From Clostridiales bacterium (lineage in GTDB: Bacteria; Bacillota; Clostridia; Christensenellales; Aristaeellaceae), in contig JALFVL010000002.1 in NCBI GenBank assembly GCA_022787165.1, forward strand, positions 1 to 64,000: a stretch of DNA of 64,000 nucleotides. The letters are read 5' to 3'. Below are positions 36,288-44,403 of the stretch, one piece after another (position 1 is the first letter of the stretch; the number at the start of each line of letters is the position of its first letter). The notes beneath the pieces are model-generated. The model worked only from the letters and a program-made list of their open reading frames with translations, was not told the origin of the DNA and did not search any database. A program made the translations under genes and the position numbers.

Positions 36288-37220
36288 TCAGCCGCCATAT
36301 GTCCTTTGATACAGTGCGTCGATCTCGTCCCTGCGGGGCATGGCGGGCGCCGTGCCGGGCCGCGTGACGGAGAGCGCGCCCGTGCAGTTGCCGTAGCGGG
36401 CGGCGTCAAACAGATCCATGCCGCGGGAGAGCGCCGTGACGAAGCCGCCGTTGAACGCGTCGCCCGCGCCGGTCGTATCCACGGCCTTCACAGGGATGCG
36501 CCCGATGAGCTCCTCCCGCTCGCCGTCCGTGCAGTAGACGCCCTGGCTGCCCAGGGTGATGATGACGCGGCGCACGCCCCTGGCAAGGAACGCCTGCGCG
36601 GCGCTGTGCGCGGAGGCGAGGTCCGTGACCTGCACGCCGGTGAGCACGGCGGCCTCCGTCTCGTTGGGCGTCACGATATCAACCATCGCCAGCACGTCGT
36701 CCGCGATGGGCTGGGCCGGGGCCGGATTGAGCACGACGCACACGCCCGCCTCATGGGCGATGCGGATGACCCGGGCGAGCGCGTCGAGGTTGATCTCCAT
36801 CTGCACAAGCAGGTAGTCCGCCTGCTCGATGAGGGCTCGCCTCGCCTCCACGTCCGCCTCCGTGACGCAGCCGCACGCGCCGATGACGACCATGATCATG
36901 TTCTGGCCCGTCTGCTCGTTGACCATGATCAGGGCCGCGCCGGTCTCATGCTGCTCATCCTCGAGCAGGCCGTCGGTCGCCATGCCCTCCGCCTCGTAGA
37001 AGTCGCGGGCGATACGGCCGAAGTCGTCGCATCCCAGCTTGGTGACCAGCGCCGTGTCTCCGCCGGCGCGGAAGGCGGCGACCGCCTGGTTGGAGCCCTT
37101 GCCGCCCGGGCCAGGCCTGAAGGACGCGCCCAGCACGGTTTCGCCCGGAACGGGAAAGCGGGATGCCCGGCCGGTCAGGTCGGTGACGTAGCTGCCGAAG
37201 ACGACGATGCGCTTTGCCAT
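36288..37220 (-). CDS. Ribokinase-family sugar kinase (ribokinase or deoxyribokinase)
   Basis: A 310-residue PfkB-family kinase. The substrate motif GPGGKGSNQAVAAF (about 37-50) and catalytic DTTGAGDAF with Asp near 254 are intact. It phosphorylates a pentose at C5. With DeoC in the same operon the product may be 2-deoxyribose 5-phosphate, which would make this a DeoK-type kinase; ribose cannot be excluded. The start at 37220 fits the conserved MAKRIVVFGS beginning. It is the first gene of the operon, divergent from a LacI regulator. Confidence 0.9.
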   Translation of the reverse strand: MAKRIVVFGSYVTDLTGRASRFPVPGETVLGASFRPGPGGKGSNQAVAAFRAGGDTALVTKLGCDDFGRIARDFYEAEGMATDGLLEDEQHETGAALIMVNEQTGQNMIMVVIGACGCVTEADVEARRALIEQADYLLVQMEINLDALARVIRIAHEAGVCVVLNPAPAQPIADDVLAMVDIVTPNETEAAVLTGVQVTDLASAHSAAQAFLARGVRRVIITLGSQGVYCTDGEREELIGRIPVKAVDTTGAGDAFNGGFVTALSRGMDLFDAARYGNCTGALSVTRPGTAPAMPRRDEIDALYQRTYGG

Positions 37221-37422
37221 GATGATCAAACCCTTTCGTTCATGTGCGGAATCAGGATAGCGCCCCGAGTGCAAGATTGAGTGAAAAAGATGTATCTTTT
37301 GTGTAAGACCTTGCACATCTGCGCAGAATGGTCGATTTGCTGCAATTTCCCCGCGAAAAACCGACCGTCCACGCAGATCAGACATCGATCTGGAAGTGAA
37401 ATGATCAGTTTTTGCGATGTAA

Positions 37423-37438
37423 GTTAAACGAATTTAAC
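37423..37438. promoter_or_regulatory. Candidate operator for the LacI regulator
   Basis: GTTAAA-CGAA-TTTAAC, six-base arms around CGAA, in the region between the kinase operon and the lacI gene. Confidence 0.4.
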
Positions 37439-37599
37439 AAATATGATTTCGGTTCATATTCTTTTTCTTGCTTTTGATTGTACAGGCAGTTTCTCAAATC
37501 CGCAAGATGAAAAAACATCATTTTCATCAATTTGTTTCATCATTTACATTTTAAAAATATGTTCGATTCTTCGTCAGTTTCTTCTTTCAGAAAAAAAGA

Positions 37600-37628
37600 T
37601 TGCTTTTTTCCTGTATGTTTTGTATAAT
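37600..37628 (+). promoter_or_regulatory. Promoter of the lacI-araC pair
   Basis: TTGCTT, 17 bases, TATAAT, 69 bases before the lacI start. Confidence 0.7.
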
Positions 37629-37696
37629 AGTTTGTATGACCCGGCAGCGATGCGCGCAATCAGACTGCGGCGCTCGAGCGCCACACGGAGGCTGGC

Positions 37697-38743
37697 ATGA
37701 ACCAGAGAAAAGTTTCCATCAAGGATATTGCGCAGGAAGCAAAAGTTTCATCTGCAACTGTTTCGCGTGTCTTTTCCGGCGGCGCGCATGTCAGCGAGCA
37801 GACGCGGGAGCAGGTCATGGAGATCGCCCGGCGTCAGGGCTACGAGCCCAAGGCCTATCACAAGCGCCTGCAGGCCAGGACGCTCAACCCGCTGGTGGGC
37901 ATCGTGGTGGCCGACCTGCGCAACCCGTTCTTCCTGGAGATGATCGAATGGATCGAGCCCGTGCTCGCCCGCGAGGGCATCGACACGGTCATCTGCAACT
38001 CCAACGAGTCGACGCAGAAGGAGATCCGCATCCTGAGCATGCTCAAAAGCAAGGTCAATGGGATCATCATCTCCCCGATCTCCGAAAACGTGGAATACAA
38101 CATCGAGTTTCTGCGCGAGCTGAGCGCCTCCGGCATGCCGGTTGTGCTCATCGACCGCGACATCAAGGGCTCCGGCTTTGACGGCGTCTTTCAGGACAAC
38201 TACAACCTCAGCGTGGAATGCGTGGAGGCGCTGCTGCGCGCGGGCCACACGCACATCGCCACCATCGCGGGCCCCATCTCCTCCAAGCCGGGCGTGGAGC
38301 GGCTCAACGGCTATATGGACGCGCTGAGCGCGCACGGCATCCCCGCCCGCAAGGAATACATCGCCTATGGCGACTTCAAGACGGAGAGCGCCTACCAGCT
38401 CACGAGCGAGCTGCTGGAAAACTGCCCGGAGATCACGGCGCTCTTTTGCTCCAACAACATGATGGCGGTCGGCGCCATCCGCGCCATCTACGACAAGGGC
38501 ATGCGCATCCCGCAGGATATCGCGCTCATCGCGCCCGGCTCCGTACACGGCATCGACATGATCTACGACGTCGACATCACGGAGGTCGAGCAGCCCATCG
38601 AGCAGATGGGCGAGGAGGTGGCCGGCATGATGATCGAAAAGCTGCTGGGCGGCAAAAAGCGCGGCCGCGCCGTGCGCCGCATCACCTACGAGGGCCGGCT
38701 CGTGCTGCGCGGCTCGGAGCGCTACCCGGAGAACAGACGATGA
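37697..38743 (+). CDS. LacI-family transcriptional regulator
   Basis: A 348-residue regulator. The N-terminal helix-turn-helix and hinge (VSIKDIAQEAKVSSATVSRV) are followed by a periplasmic-binding-like ligand domain (VGIVVADLRNPFF, VLIDRDIKGSGFDGVFQDN). It is divergent from the pentose operon and most likely controls it in response to a pentose or its phosphate. Its stop overlaps the next start by 4 bases. Confidence 0.94.
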   Translation: MNQRKVSIKDIAQEAKVSSATVSRVFSGGAHVSEQTREQVMEIARRQGYEPKAYHKRLQARTLNPLVGIVVADLRNPFFLEMIEWIEPVLAREGIDTVICNSNESTQKEIRILSMLKSKVNGIIISPISENVEYNIEFLRELSASGMPVVLIDRDIKGSGFDGVFQDNYNLSVECVEALLRAGHTHIATIAGPISSKPGVERLNGYMDALSAHGIPARKEYIAYGDFKTESAYQLTSELLENCPEITALFCSNNMMAVGAIRAIYDKGMRIPQDIALIAPGSVHGIDMIYDVDITEVEQPIEQMGEEVAGMMIEKLLGGKKRGRAVRRITYEGRLVLRGSERYPENRR

Positions 38744-39639
38744 ACAGACGAGGCATGCGAACCGTCGAGGTCGACGAAAACCACCGCGAGCTCTCCCCGC
38801 ATGGCACGCTGATGCTGCCGCTGCAAATCAACCACGACGACCTCTCCGCCTTTCTGGGCGGAGGGATCATCTGCCATTGGCACGAGGAGCTCGAGTTTTC
38901 CATCGTCCTACAGGGCACGGCGCGCTATGTGCTGGGCAAGGGCGTGCACATCCTGTCCCCGGGAGACGGCGTGCTCATCAACTCCAACGTGCCCCACGCG
39001 ATCTTCCCCTGCGGCGCGGAACCGGCGCAGCTGCTGACGGTCATCGTTCATCCCGCCTTCCTCTACGGCTTTCAGGGGAGCGCCATTGAGAGCGGGCTGC
39101 TTCGCCCCTTCCTCGGCTCGCCGCGCCTTTCTGTCGTCCGTCTGGAGGAGGAGGAGACGCAGGCCTGCCGCAGCCTCGCGCAATTGGAATCCCGGCAGGC
39201 CTTCGCCTGGGAGCTGGAGGCCAAGAGCCTGCTCTGCCACGCCGTCTACGCGCTGCTTTTGCGCCACCAGCACGAGCTTCGCCGGGGCCGGCCGTATGCC
39301 GGCGCGGATCTGCAGCGGCTGCACGCGCTGCTGCGCGCGCTGAGCGAGCGGTATGGCGAGCCGCTGGCGCTGGAGGAGATGGCCCGCATCGCCGGGCTTT
39401 CCCGGGAGAGCTGCTGCCGGTTTTTCAAGCGGATGACCGGCGAGACGCTCTCGCAGTATCTGGAGGAATACCGCGTCGCGCAGGGGCTCGCGCTGCTGCA
39501 AAGGGGCGAAATGAGCGTGACTGAAATCGCCCTGCACTGCGGCTTCAGCAACGCGGGCCGCTTTTCCGCCGCCTTCTGCCGCAGGATGCACTGTACGCCG
39601 CGCGAATATCTGAGCCGCTGCCGGAGCGGCCCGGCCTGA
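38740..39639 (+). CDS. AraC-family transcriptional regulator
   Basis: A 299-residue regulator with an N-terminal cupin domain (HWHEELEFSIVLQG, SPGDGVLINSNVPHAIF) and C-terminal HTH pair (about 200-295: EEMARIAGLSRESCCRFFKR, TEIALHCGFSNAGRFSAAF). The start at 38740 overlaps the lacI stop (ATGA); a longer upstream frame is a shadow of lacI. Two sugar-type regulators in one transcript suggest dual control of the locus, or control of the reductase gene downstream. Confidence 0.93.
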   Translation: MNRRGMRTVEVDENHRELSPHGTLMLPLQINHDDLSAFLGGGIICHWHEELEFSIVLQGTARYVLGKGVHILSPGDGVLINSNVPHAIFPCGAEPAQLLTVIVHPAFLYGFQGSAIESGLLRPFLGSPRLSVVRLEEEETQACRSLAQLESRQAFAWELEAKSLLCHAVYALLLRHQHELRRGRPYAGADLQRLHALLRALSERYGEPLALEEMARIAGLSRESCCRFFKRMTGETLSQYLEEYRVAQGLALLQRGEMSVTEIALHCGFSNAGRFSAAFCRRMHCTPREYLSRCRSGPA

Positions 39640-39660
39640 GTAGACCGGACGCATACTTTG

Positions 39661-39696
39661 GGCATTTTGTCCGCAAGTGGACAAAATGCCGTTTTT
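39661..39696 (+). terminator. Terminator after the AraC gene
   Basis: GGCATTTTGTCC / GGACAAAATGCC perfect arms, 6-base loop, then GTTTTTG. Confidence 0.9.
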
Positions 39697-39765
39697 GTCA
39701 ACTGTGCGGCTGTGCGCGAACATGCTACCATGCTCCTGTCAAAAAAATGACAGGAGGCAGATACC

Positions 39766-41568
39766 ATGAAGAAAAACTGGATGGCACTGCTGCTGTGCCT
39801 GGCGATGCTGCTGACGGGCAGCGCGCTCGCTGAGACGTATACGTCGGTTCAGCAGGGCTTTGGCGGCGAGGTGAGCGTGAGCATCACCATCGAAGACGGA
39901 AAGATGACGGATGTCTCCGTCGTGGGCGAGAAGGAGACCATCGGCGTGGGCTCCATCGCCATTGAGAAGCTCCCCGGCCAGATTCTCGAGGCGCAGAGCG
40001 TGCTCGTGGACGGCGTGACGAGCGCGACCGTGACCAGCACCGCGATCCTCGCCGGCGCGAAGGACTGCGTCGAGCAGGCCGGCCTGAGCGAGCAGTTCAG
40101 CACGGTGGTGGAGAAGGCGGCTTCCTCGACCGAGGTGGCACGCTATGAGGCGGACGTCGTCGTGGTCGGCGGCGGCATGAGCGGCATGTCCGCGGCGCTG
40201 TCCGCGGCCAACAACGGCGCGAAGGTCTTCCTGATGGAGAAGCTGCCGATGACCGGCGGCAACGCGAAGTCCGCGGCCGGCAACTACATGGTGGCCGAGC
40301 TTCCGGAGAACGGCTTCCAGGTCAGCGATGTGGCGGACACGCTGGATGCGGCGCTCGCGCGCTGGAAGGAAAAGGAAGACACCGGCAGCTATCGCGAGAG
40401 CATCTACCCGGATTATGAGCGCCTGAGCGCGATGCTCGTGGAGACGGGCAACACGCTGCGCTCCTGGCAGGAGCAGTTCGGCATCACCTACAAGGTCGCC
40501 AACCCGATTGAGGACACGGGCATGCTGATTCTCCAGTCCGAGATCGACGGCGATCCCAACGCGACGATGGCGGGCCGTCTGATGGCGCATTTTGCGCAGG
40601 CCGCGACCGAGAAGGGCGCGACCATCATGACCAGCACGGCCGCGCATGACCTGATCATCGAGGACGGCAAGGTCGTCGGCGTGAAGGCGACGGGCGAAGA
40701 CGGCGAGATCGAGGTCTACGGCGACTCCGTCATCCTCGCGTGCGGCGGCTTCCTCGCCAATCCGGAGATGGTGGCCGAGATTCTGCCCGAGATTTACAGC
40801 GTGACCAGCATCTCCTGCGTCGGCAATACCGGCGACGGCATCGCCATGGCGCAGGCCGCGGGCGCGCAGCTGCTCGAGTATCCCTGGATCAACCCCTGCT
40901 GGATCGCGCCGCGTCAGGACTATGTGACCCTCAACCCGCTGGCGAACGTGTTCCAGGAGAACAACAGCCCGATCGAGGAGTCCGAGAGCTCCTACTACCG
41001 CCTGGGCGTGAACAAGAACGGCGAGCGCTACCAGAACGAGGCCGGCCAGTATGCCACGCAGCTGCTGACGCTGACCTACGGCGGCGAGCATCCGTACTAC
41101 GCGCTCTATGACAACCTGAGCGAAAAGGTCGCGGAGATTGCGGAGAGCGGCATCGAGTGCGGCGCCGTCATCAAGGGCGAGACGCTCGAGGAGCTGGCCA
41201 AGAACGCCGGCTTTGACACGGATACCTTCCTTGCGACCGTCGCGCGCTACAACGAGATGTGCGCCGCGGGCGTGGACGAGGACTTCGGCAAGGACGCCGA
41301 GCATCTGACCGCCGTGGGCGATCAGGGTCCGTACTACCTGGTGGAGATGTGCCCGGCCGGCTCCGACACCCTCAGCGGCGTCAAGACCGACGCAACCTTC
41401 AAGGCGCTCAACGCTGACGGCGAGCCGATCGACGGCCTCTACGCGGTGGGCTCCATGGCGCTGGGCATCTACTACAACCAGTACTACTTCTCCGGCTCTG
41501 CGCTGACCTTCTCGGCGACGAGCGGACGCCTCGCGGGCGCGGATGCGGCTGCGAAGCTGAACCCGTAA
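39766..41568 (+). CDS. Secreted FMN-binding/FAD-dependent reductase (fumarate-reductase family, divergent)
   Basis: A 600-residue exported flavoprotein. Signal peptide 1-23 (cleavage after ALA), an FMN_bind domain (about 24-110) with the covalent-FMN motif DGVTSAT, then an FAD_binding_2 domain from ADVVVVGGGMSGMSAA (about 127). Proteins of this design take electrons from the membrane and reduce organic acceptors outside the cell. The C-terminus lacks the HxxMGG and GANRLGGNA stretches of fumarate reductases, having GSDTLSGV and YYFSGSALTFSATSG instead, so the acceptor is unlikely to be fumarate. AGGAGG precedes the ATG. It is transcribed alone, with a terminator after it. Confidence 0.87.
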   Translation: MKKNWMALLLCLAMLLTGSALAETYTSVQQGFGGEVSVSITIEDGKMTDVSVVGEKETIGVGSIAIEKLPGQILEAQSVLVDGVTSATVTSTAILAGAKDCVEQAGLSEQFSTVVEKAASSTEVARYEADVVVVGGGMSGMSAALSAANNGAKVFLMEKLPMTGGNAKSAAGNYMVAELPENGFQVSDVADTLDAALARWKEKEDTGSYRESIYPDYERLSAMLVETGNTLRSWQEQFGITYKVANPIEDTGMLILQSEIDGDPNATMAGRLMAHFAQAATEKGATIMTSTAAHDLIIEDGKVVGVKATGEDGEIEVYGDSVILACGGFLANPEMVAEILPEIYSVTSISCVGNTGDGIAMAQAAGAQLLEYPWINPCWIAPRQDYVTLNPLANVFQENNSPIEESESSYYRLGVNKNGERYQNEAGQYATQLLTLTYGGEHPYYALYDNLSEKVAEIAESGIECGAVIKGETLEELAKNAGFDTDTFLATVARYNEMCAAGVDEDFGKDAEHLTAVGDQGPYYLVEMCPAGSDTLSGVKTDATFKALNADGEPIDGLYAVGSMALGIYYNQYYFSGSALTFSATSGRLAGADAAAKLNP

Positions 41569-41595
41569 TACAGCGGAATCTTCCCTCCTTCATGC

Positions 41596-41629
41596 GGGCG
41601 GCCCGGACAAAGCGGGCCGCCCGTTTTCT
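41596..41629 (+). terminator. Terminator after the first flavin reductase
   Basis: GGGCGGCCCG / CGGGCCGCCC arms, 7-base loop, then GTTTTC. Confidence 0.8.
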
Positions 41630-41740
41630 CGCCCCGAACGCCAACAGGTCAATATCTGTCCAAAAGAGGATAACAGCGGGCTTTTTTCGCGATACGCGCC
41701 CGGCTATAATAGGGTGAATCTTTCGGGAGAGGGATACGCT

Positions 41741-42280
41741 GTGAAAAAGCCAAGTTGTCAGGAGATTCTCATCTGCACGATGCGCGAGATGCTCGGAAGG
41801 CGCAGCTTTGAACGGATCACGGTGCAGGATATTCTCGAGGAAACCGACGTCTCCAGAACGACATTTTACAAGCATTTTGCCTGCAAGGAGCGTCTGCTGA
41901 TTCAAACGTTCGAGTGGCTCTGGGCGCAGGCGGGCAGCAGCCGCGTCCAGGCGCCGGGCCTGTATGGCTTTGAGCTCCGGTTTCTGCATCTGGTCTGCGA
42001 CAACGCCAGCCTGATGAAGCGCGCCTGGGAGGTGCCGGACTTTGTCCGCTATCTCGAAGGCTTTTTTCGGGATGCGCTGCTCTCCTTCAGCCCGCCGCGC
42101 TGCGGCGAGGACAGGCGGGGCGCGTTTCTGGCCGCGTCCATGACAGCGGTTCTGATGGACGTGTGCAAGCGCTACATCGAAGCGCCGCGGCGCGCGGAGG
42201 CCGGCCGGCTCGCCGCCGACGTGCAGCGGCTCTTCACGGCCATGAGCGCCGCCTTCGAGGAGGACGGCGACGCCGCCTGA
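41741..42280 (+). CDS. TetR-family transcriptional regulator
   Basis: A 179-residue regulator with the N-terminal helix-turn-helix ITVQDILEETDVSRTTFYKH (20 residues) and an all-helical ligand domain. The start is GTG at 41741 after GGGAGAGGG; a GTG at 41714 would extend it. A TATAAT lies at 41705-41710 with a poor -35. It sits between the first reductase and a VanX-like gene; its target is not evident, but an 18-base palindrome lies 94 bases downstream. Confidence 0.9.
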   Translation: MKKPSCQEILICTMREMLGRRSFERITVQDILEETDVSRTTFYKHFACKERLLIQTFEWLWAQAGSSRVQAPGLYGFELRFLHLVCDNASLMKRAWEVPDFVRYLEGFFRDALLSFSPPRCGEDRRGAFLAASMTAVLMDVCKRYIEAPRRAEAGRLAADVQRLFTAMSAAFEEDGDAA

Positions 42281-42317
42281 GCCGCCCCGCACGGCGGCAT
42301 GCATTTTCTGACGGAAA

Positions 42318-42392
42318 CGCAAAACACCGCCGCCCACCTGCGTCCCGGTGAGCGGCGGCATTGCTTTGGGAGGAAGTTAGTTTAAACTAACT
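42318..42392 (-). ncRNA. Candidate small RNA
   Basis: A strong minus-strand promoter (42399-42427) starts transcription at about 42392. The first 18 bases, AGTTAGTTTAAACTAACT, are a perfect palindrome that would fold as a hairpin. An unpaired pyrimidine-rich TCCTCCC, complementary to ribosome binding sites, follows. A GC-rich stem (CCGCCGCTCACC / GGTGGGCGGCGG) with TGTTTTGCGTTT after it would terminate it, giving about 75 nucleotides. No coding frame with a ribosome binding site is seen. The palindrome could instead be an operator. Confidence 0.45.
42375..42392. repeat. 18-base perfect palindrome
   Basis: AGTTAGTTTAAACTAACT, just downstream of the -10 box at 42399-42404 on the minus strand. 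It is either an operator over the start site, perhaps for the neighbouring TetR protein, or the first hairpin of the small RNA. Confidence 0.75.
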
Positions 42393-42398
42393 ACAGAG

Positions 42399-42427
42399 AC
42401 TATACCATGGCTTTCTCTTCTTGTCAA
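42399..42427 (-). promoter_or_regulatory. Minus-strand promoter of the candidate small RNA
   Basis: TTGACA, 17 bases, TATAGT. No minus-strand gene lies downstream before the terminator-like stem. Confidence 0.75.
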
Positions 42428-42521
42428 GGGTTTTTTTGCGTCTTCCGCGCCCGCGCCGCCCTTTTGCGGTATAATGAACATACTGCGCGCAGGGCGCAGA
42501 CCACCGAAGGAGGAACAGGCC

Positions 42522-43196
42522 ATGGATTTCTGTACAAGGGACAACCATCCGGCGAGAGAGGAGGACGCCTCCGGCTTCGTGCTGCTCTCCCGGGCTGTGC
42601 CCGACGTCATTTTGGAAATGCGCTACTTTTCCACCTACAACTTTGTCGGCGAGCGGATCGACGGCTACGAGGAGCCGGTCGCGCTGATGACGCGAGAGGC
42701 GGCGGCCGCGCTGCGCGCGGTCAGCGACGACGTCGCCGCGCAGGGCTATCGGCTCAAGGTCTTTGACGCCTACCGGCCCCAGCAGGCGGTCGACCATTTT
42801 GTGCGCTGGGCGGCGGATCCGGACGCGCTTGCGATGAAGCCGTATTTTTACCCGGAGATCGACAAGGCCCGCCTCTTTGAGCTGGGCTTCATCGCCGCGA
42901 AATCCGGTCACAGCCGCGGCAGCACGGTCGATCTGACCCTCTTTGAGATGGCGGAGGGCCGGGAGGCCGACATGGGCGGCCCGTTTGATTTCTTCGGCCC
43001 GCGCTCGCATTTTGACGGCGGCTTCCCGGGCGCGCTGACGCCCGCGCAGCGGCAAAACCGCGCCCGCCTGCGCGAGGCCATGGTCCGCCGGGGCTTTCGC
43101 CCGCTTGAAACCGAATGGTGGCATTTTACGCTCGAAAACGAGCCCTTCCCGCAGACATGCTTCCGCTTCCCCGTGCGCGCGGACGCGATCCGGTGA
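42522..43196 (+). CDS. D-alanyl-D-alanine dipeptidase (VanX/DdpX type)
   Basis: A 224-residue M15D zinc dipeptidase. The family signatures are LKVFDAYRPQQAVDHF, the zinc-binding SGHSRGSTVDLTL and ETEWWHF, which supplies the catalytic Glu and third zinc ligand. It hydrolyses D-Ala-D-Ala. No signal peptide is present, so it is cytoplasmic, as VanX is; with no vanH or vanA neighbours it is more likely used to recycle or degrade D-Ala-D-Ala than for vancomycin resistance. The start at 42522 follows AAGGAGG. A TATAAT at 42470-42475 may be its -10. Confidence 0.92.
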   Translation: MDFCTRDNHPAREEDASGFVLLSRAVPDVILEMRYFSTYNFVGERIDGYEEPVALMTREAAAALRAVSDDVAAQGYRLKVFDAYRPQQAVDHFVRWAADPDALAMKPYFYPEIDKARLFELGFIAAKSGHSRGSTVDLTLFEMAEGREADMGGPFDFFGPRSHFDGGFPGALTPAQRQNRARLREAMVRRGFRPLETEWWHFTLENEPFPQTCFRFPVRADAIR

Positions 43197-43216
43197 GGCG
43201 TCGTTTTCTGTCGGGA

Positions 43217-43264
43217 CTTTGTGAAATTTATGCCGTTTTACCTTGAGGCTTCGTGAAAGTTATG
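43217..43264 (+). repeat. Direct repeats in the LysR promoter
   Basis: CTTTGTGAAATTTATG (43217-43232) and CTTCGTGAAAGTTATG (43249-43264) match at 14 of 16 bases and are 32 bases apart, about three helical turns. The second lies between the -35 and -10 elements, so they are good candidates for autoregulatory binding sites. Confidence 0.65.
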
Positions 43265-43271
43265 ATATAAT
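43243..43271 (+). promoter_or_regulatory. Promoter of the LysR gene
   Basis: TTGAGG, 17 bases, TATAAT, 42 bases before the start. Confidence 0.75.
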
Positions 43272-43312
43272 CAAAGTGCAACACCGATATCGAAGAGGGG
43301 AGACAGGGTAGG

Positions 43313-44266
43313 ATGGAGATCCGGGAACTCAGGACCTTTCTGATGCTGGCGGAGCTGCTCAACTATCAGAAGGCCTCCGAGCAGCTGGGGTACGCCCCCT
43401 CGACGCTGAGCCACCACGTCAGGACGCTGGAAAACGAGCTGGGCGTCGCGCTGTTTGCCAAGGTCGGCAAGCAGATCCAGCTCACCGTGGAGGGTGCGGC
43501 GTTCATTGAGCCGGCCAGAAGGCTGCTGCTTGACTACGAGGCTGCGCTTGACAGCGTCGCCACCGCCGTGCGCATGGAGGAAAACATCTCCATCGGCGGC
43601 TGCGAGCTGACGGTCGCCAACGGGCTGGTCGACCTCTTCTCCTCGTTTTCCGCCGAGCGGCGCAATGTCCGCCTTCGCCTGCGCACGACGGCCAACGCGC
43701 AGGTGCCGGAGCTCATCCGGGACGGGAGCGCGGACGTGGGCATCTGGTACAGCCTTGGCGAGGAGCGCCTCCCCGGGCTGCAGGCGATGCAACTGTTTCA
43801 GGAGCCCGTGCGGCTGATGGTCGCGCCGGAGAGCCCGTTTGCCGGGCGGCAGCACGTGCATTACGAGGATCTGGAGGGCATCAACCTCGCCTTCCCGCAT
43901 GACGACTGCCCCTGCGTGCTGGGCATGCTCGACGAATTCAACCGCCGTAGGATCGCTCTGGGCTGCGTCAACTACCTGGGCGTGATCCCGCTCGTGCTGG
44001 AAAAGCTCAAGAACGATCAGGCCGCCGTGGCCATGCCCTATTCCTCGACGGCGCGCTTTGAGCAGGTCTACGGCCTCAAAACCGTGCAGCTGGACGAGGA
44101 GGACATCTGGATGACGGCGCACATCGTCTGCCGCAGCTACGAAACCCTGCGCCCGACGGCGCGCAGCCTCGTGCGCCACAGCCGGCTCTACAGCCAGCAG
44201 CTCATCGCCCGGGACGCGGCCCACTACCTTGCGCCGCAGGGGGACGCGCGCCGCTCCGTCCGCTGA
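43313..44266 (+). CDS. LysR-family transcriptional regulator
   Basis: A 317-residue regulator with an N-terminal winged HTH (LRTFLMLAELLNYQKASEQL, then GYAPSTLSHHVRTLENELGV) and a type 2 periplasmic-binding effector domain. It is 137 bases upstream of, and in the same direction as, the second secreted flavin reductase, and probably controls it. Direct repeats in its own promoter suggest autoregulation. Confidence 0.93.
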   Translation: MEIRELRTFLMLAELLNYQKASEQLGYAPSTLSHHVRTLENELGVALFAKVGKQIQLTVEGAAFIEPARRLLLDYEAALDSVATAVRMEENISIGGCELTVANGLVDLFSSFSAERRNVRLRLRTTANAQVPELIRDGSADVGIWYSLGEERLPGLQAMQLFQEPVRLMVAPESPFAGRQHVHYEDLEGINLAFPHDDCPCVLGMLDEFNRRRIALGCVNYLGVIPLVLEKLKNDQAAVAMPYSSTARFEQVYGLKTVQLDEEDIWMTAHIVCRSYETLRPTARSLVRHSRLYSQQLIARDAAHYLAPQGDARRSVR

Positions 44267-44403
44267 GGCGGGTTGCCGCAAAGGCGCCATGGACCATTCG
44301 ATGTTTTCCTGTATTCTCCGCAAGGAATTCGTGCAATCTGTGAAAAAAATCGCAGTATCATGGAGATAGAAGGGAACGAAAGCATCGAAAAGGAGGAGAT
44401 TTC

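Larger units (their letters stand above)
37221..37696. promoter_or_regulatory. AT-rich divergent regulatory region, pentose operon / lacI
   Basis: A 476-base gap without a gene. About 37390-37640 is strikingly AT-rich against GC-rich surroundings. It holds a GTTAAA-CGAA-TTTAAC inverted repeat (37423-37438) and the lacI promoter (37600-37628). I could not identify a clear minus-strand promoter. Confidence 0.65.

Noticed and set aside
33519..37280. 1253-codon plus-strand open frame
   Set aside because: It lies opposite five conserved transporter and kinase genes and encodes a low-complexity Arg/His/Asp-rich product with no usable start.
42522..43196. Vancomycin resistance locus
   Set aside because: Only a VanX-like dipeptidase (and a distant VanZ-like protein at 16443) is found; no vanH, vanA-type ligase or VanRS genes, so no resistance cluster is supported.
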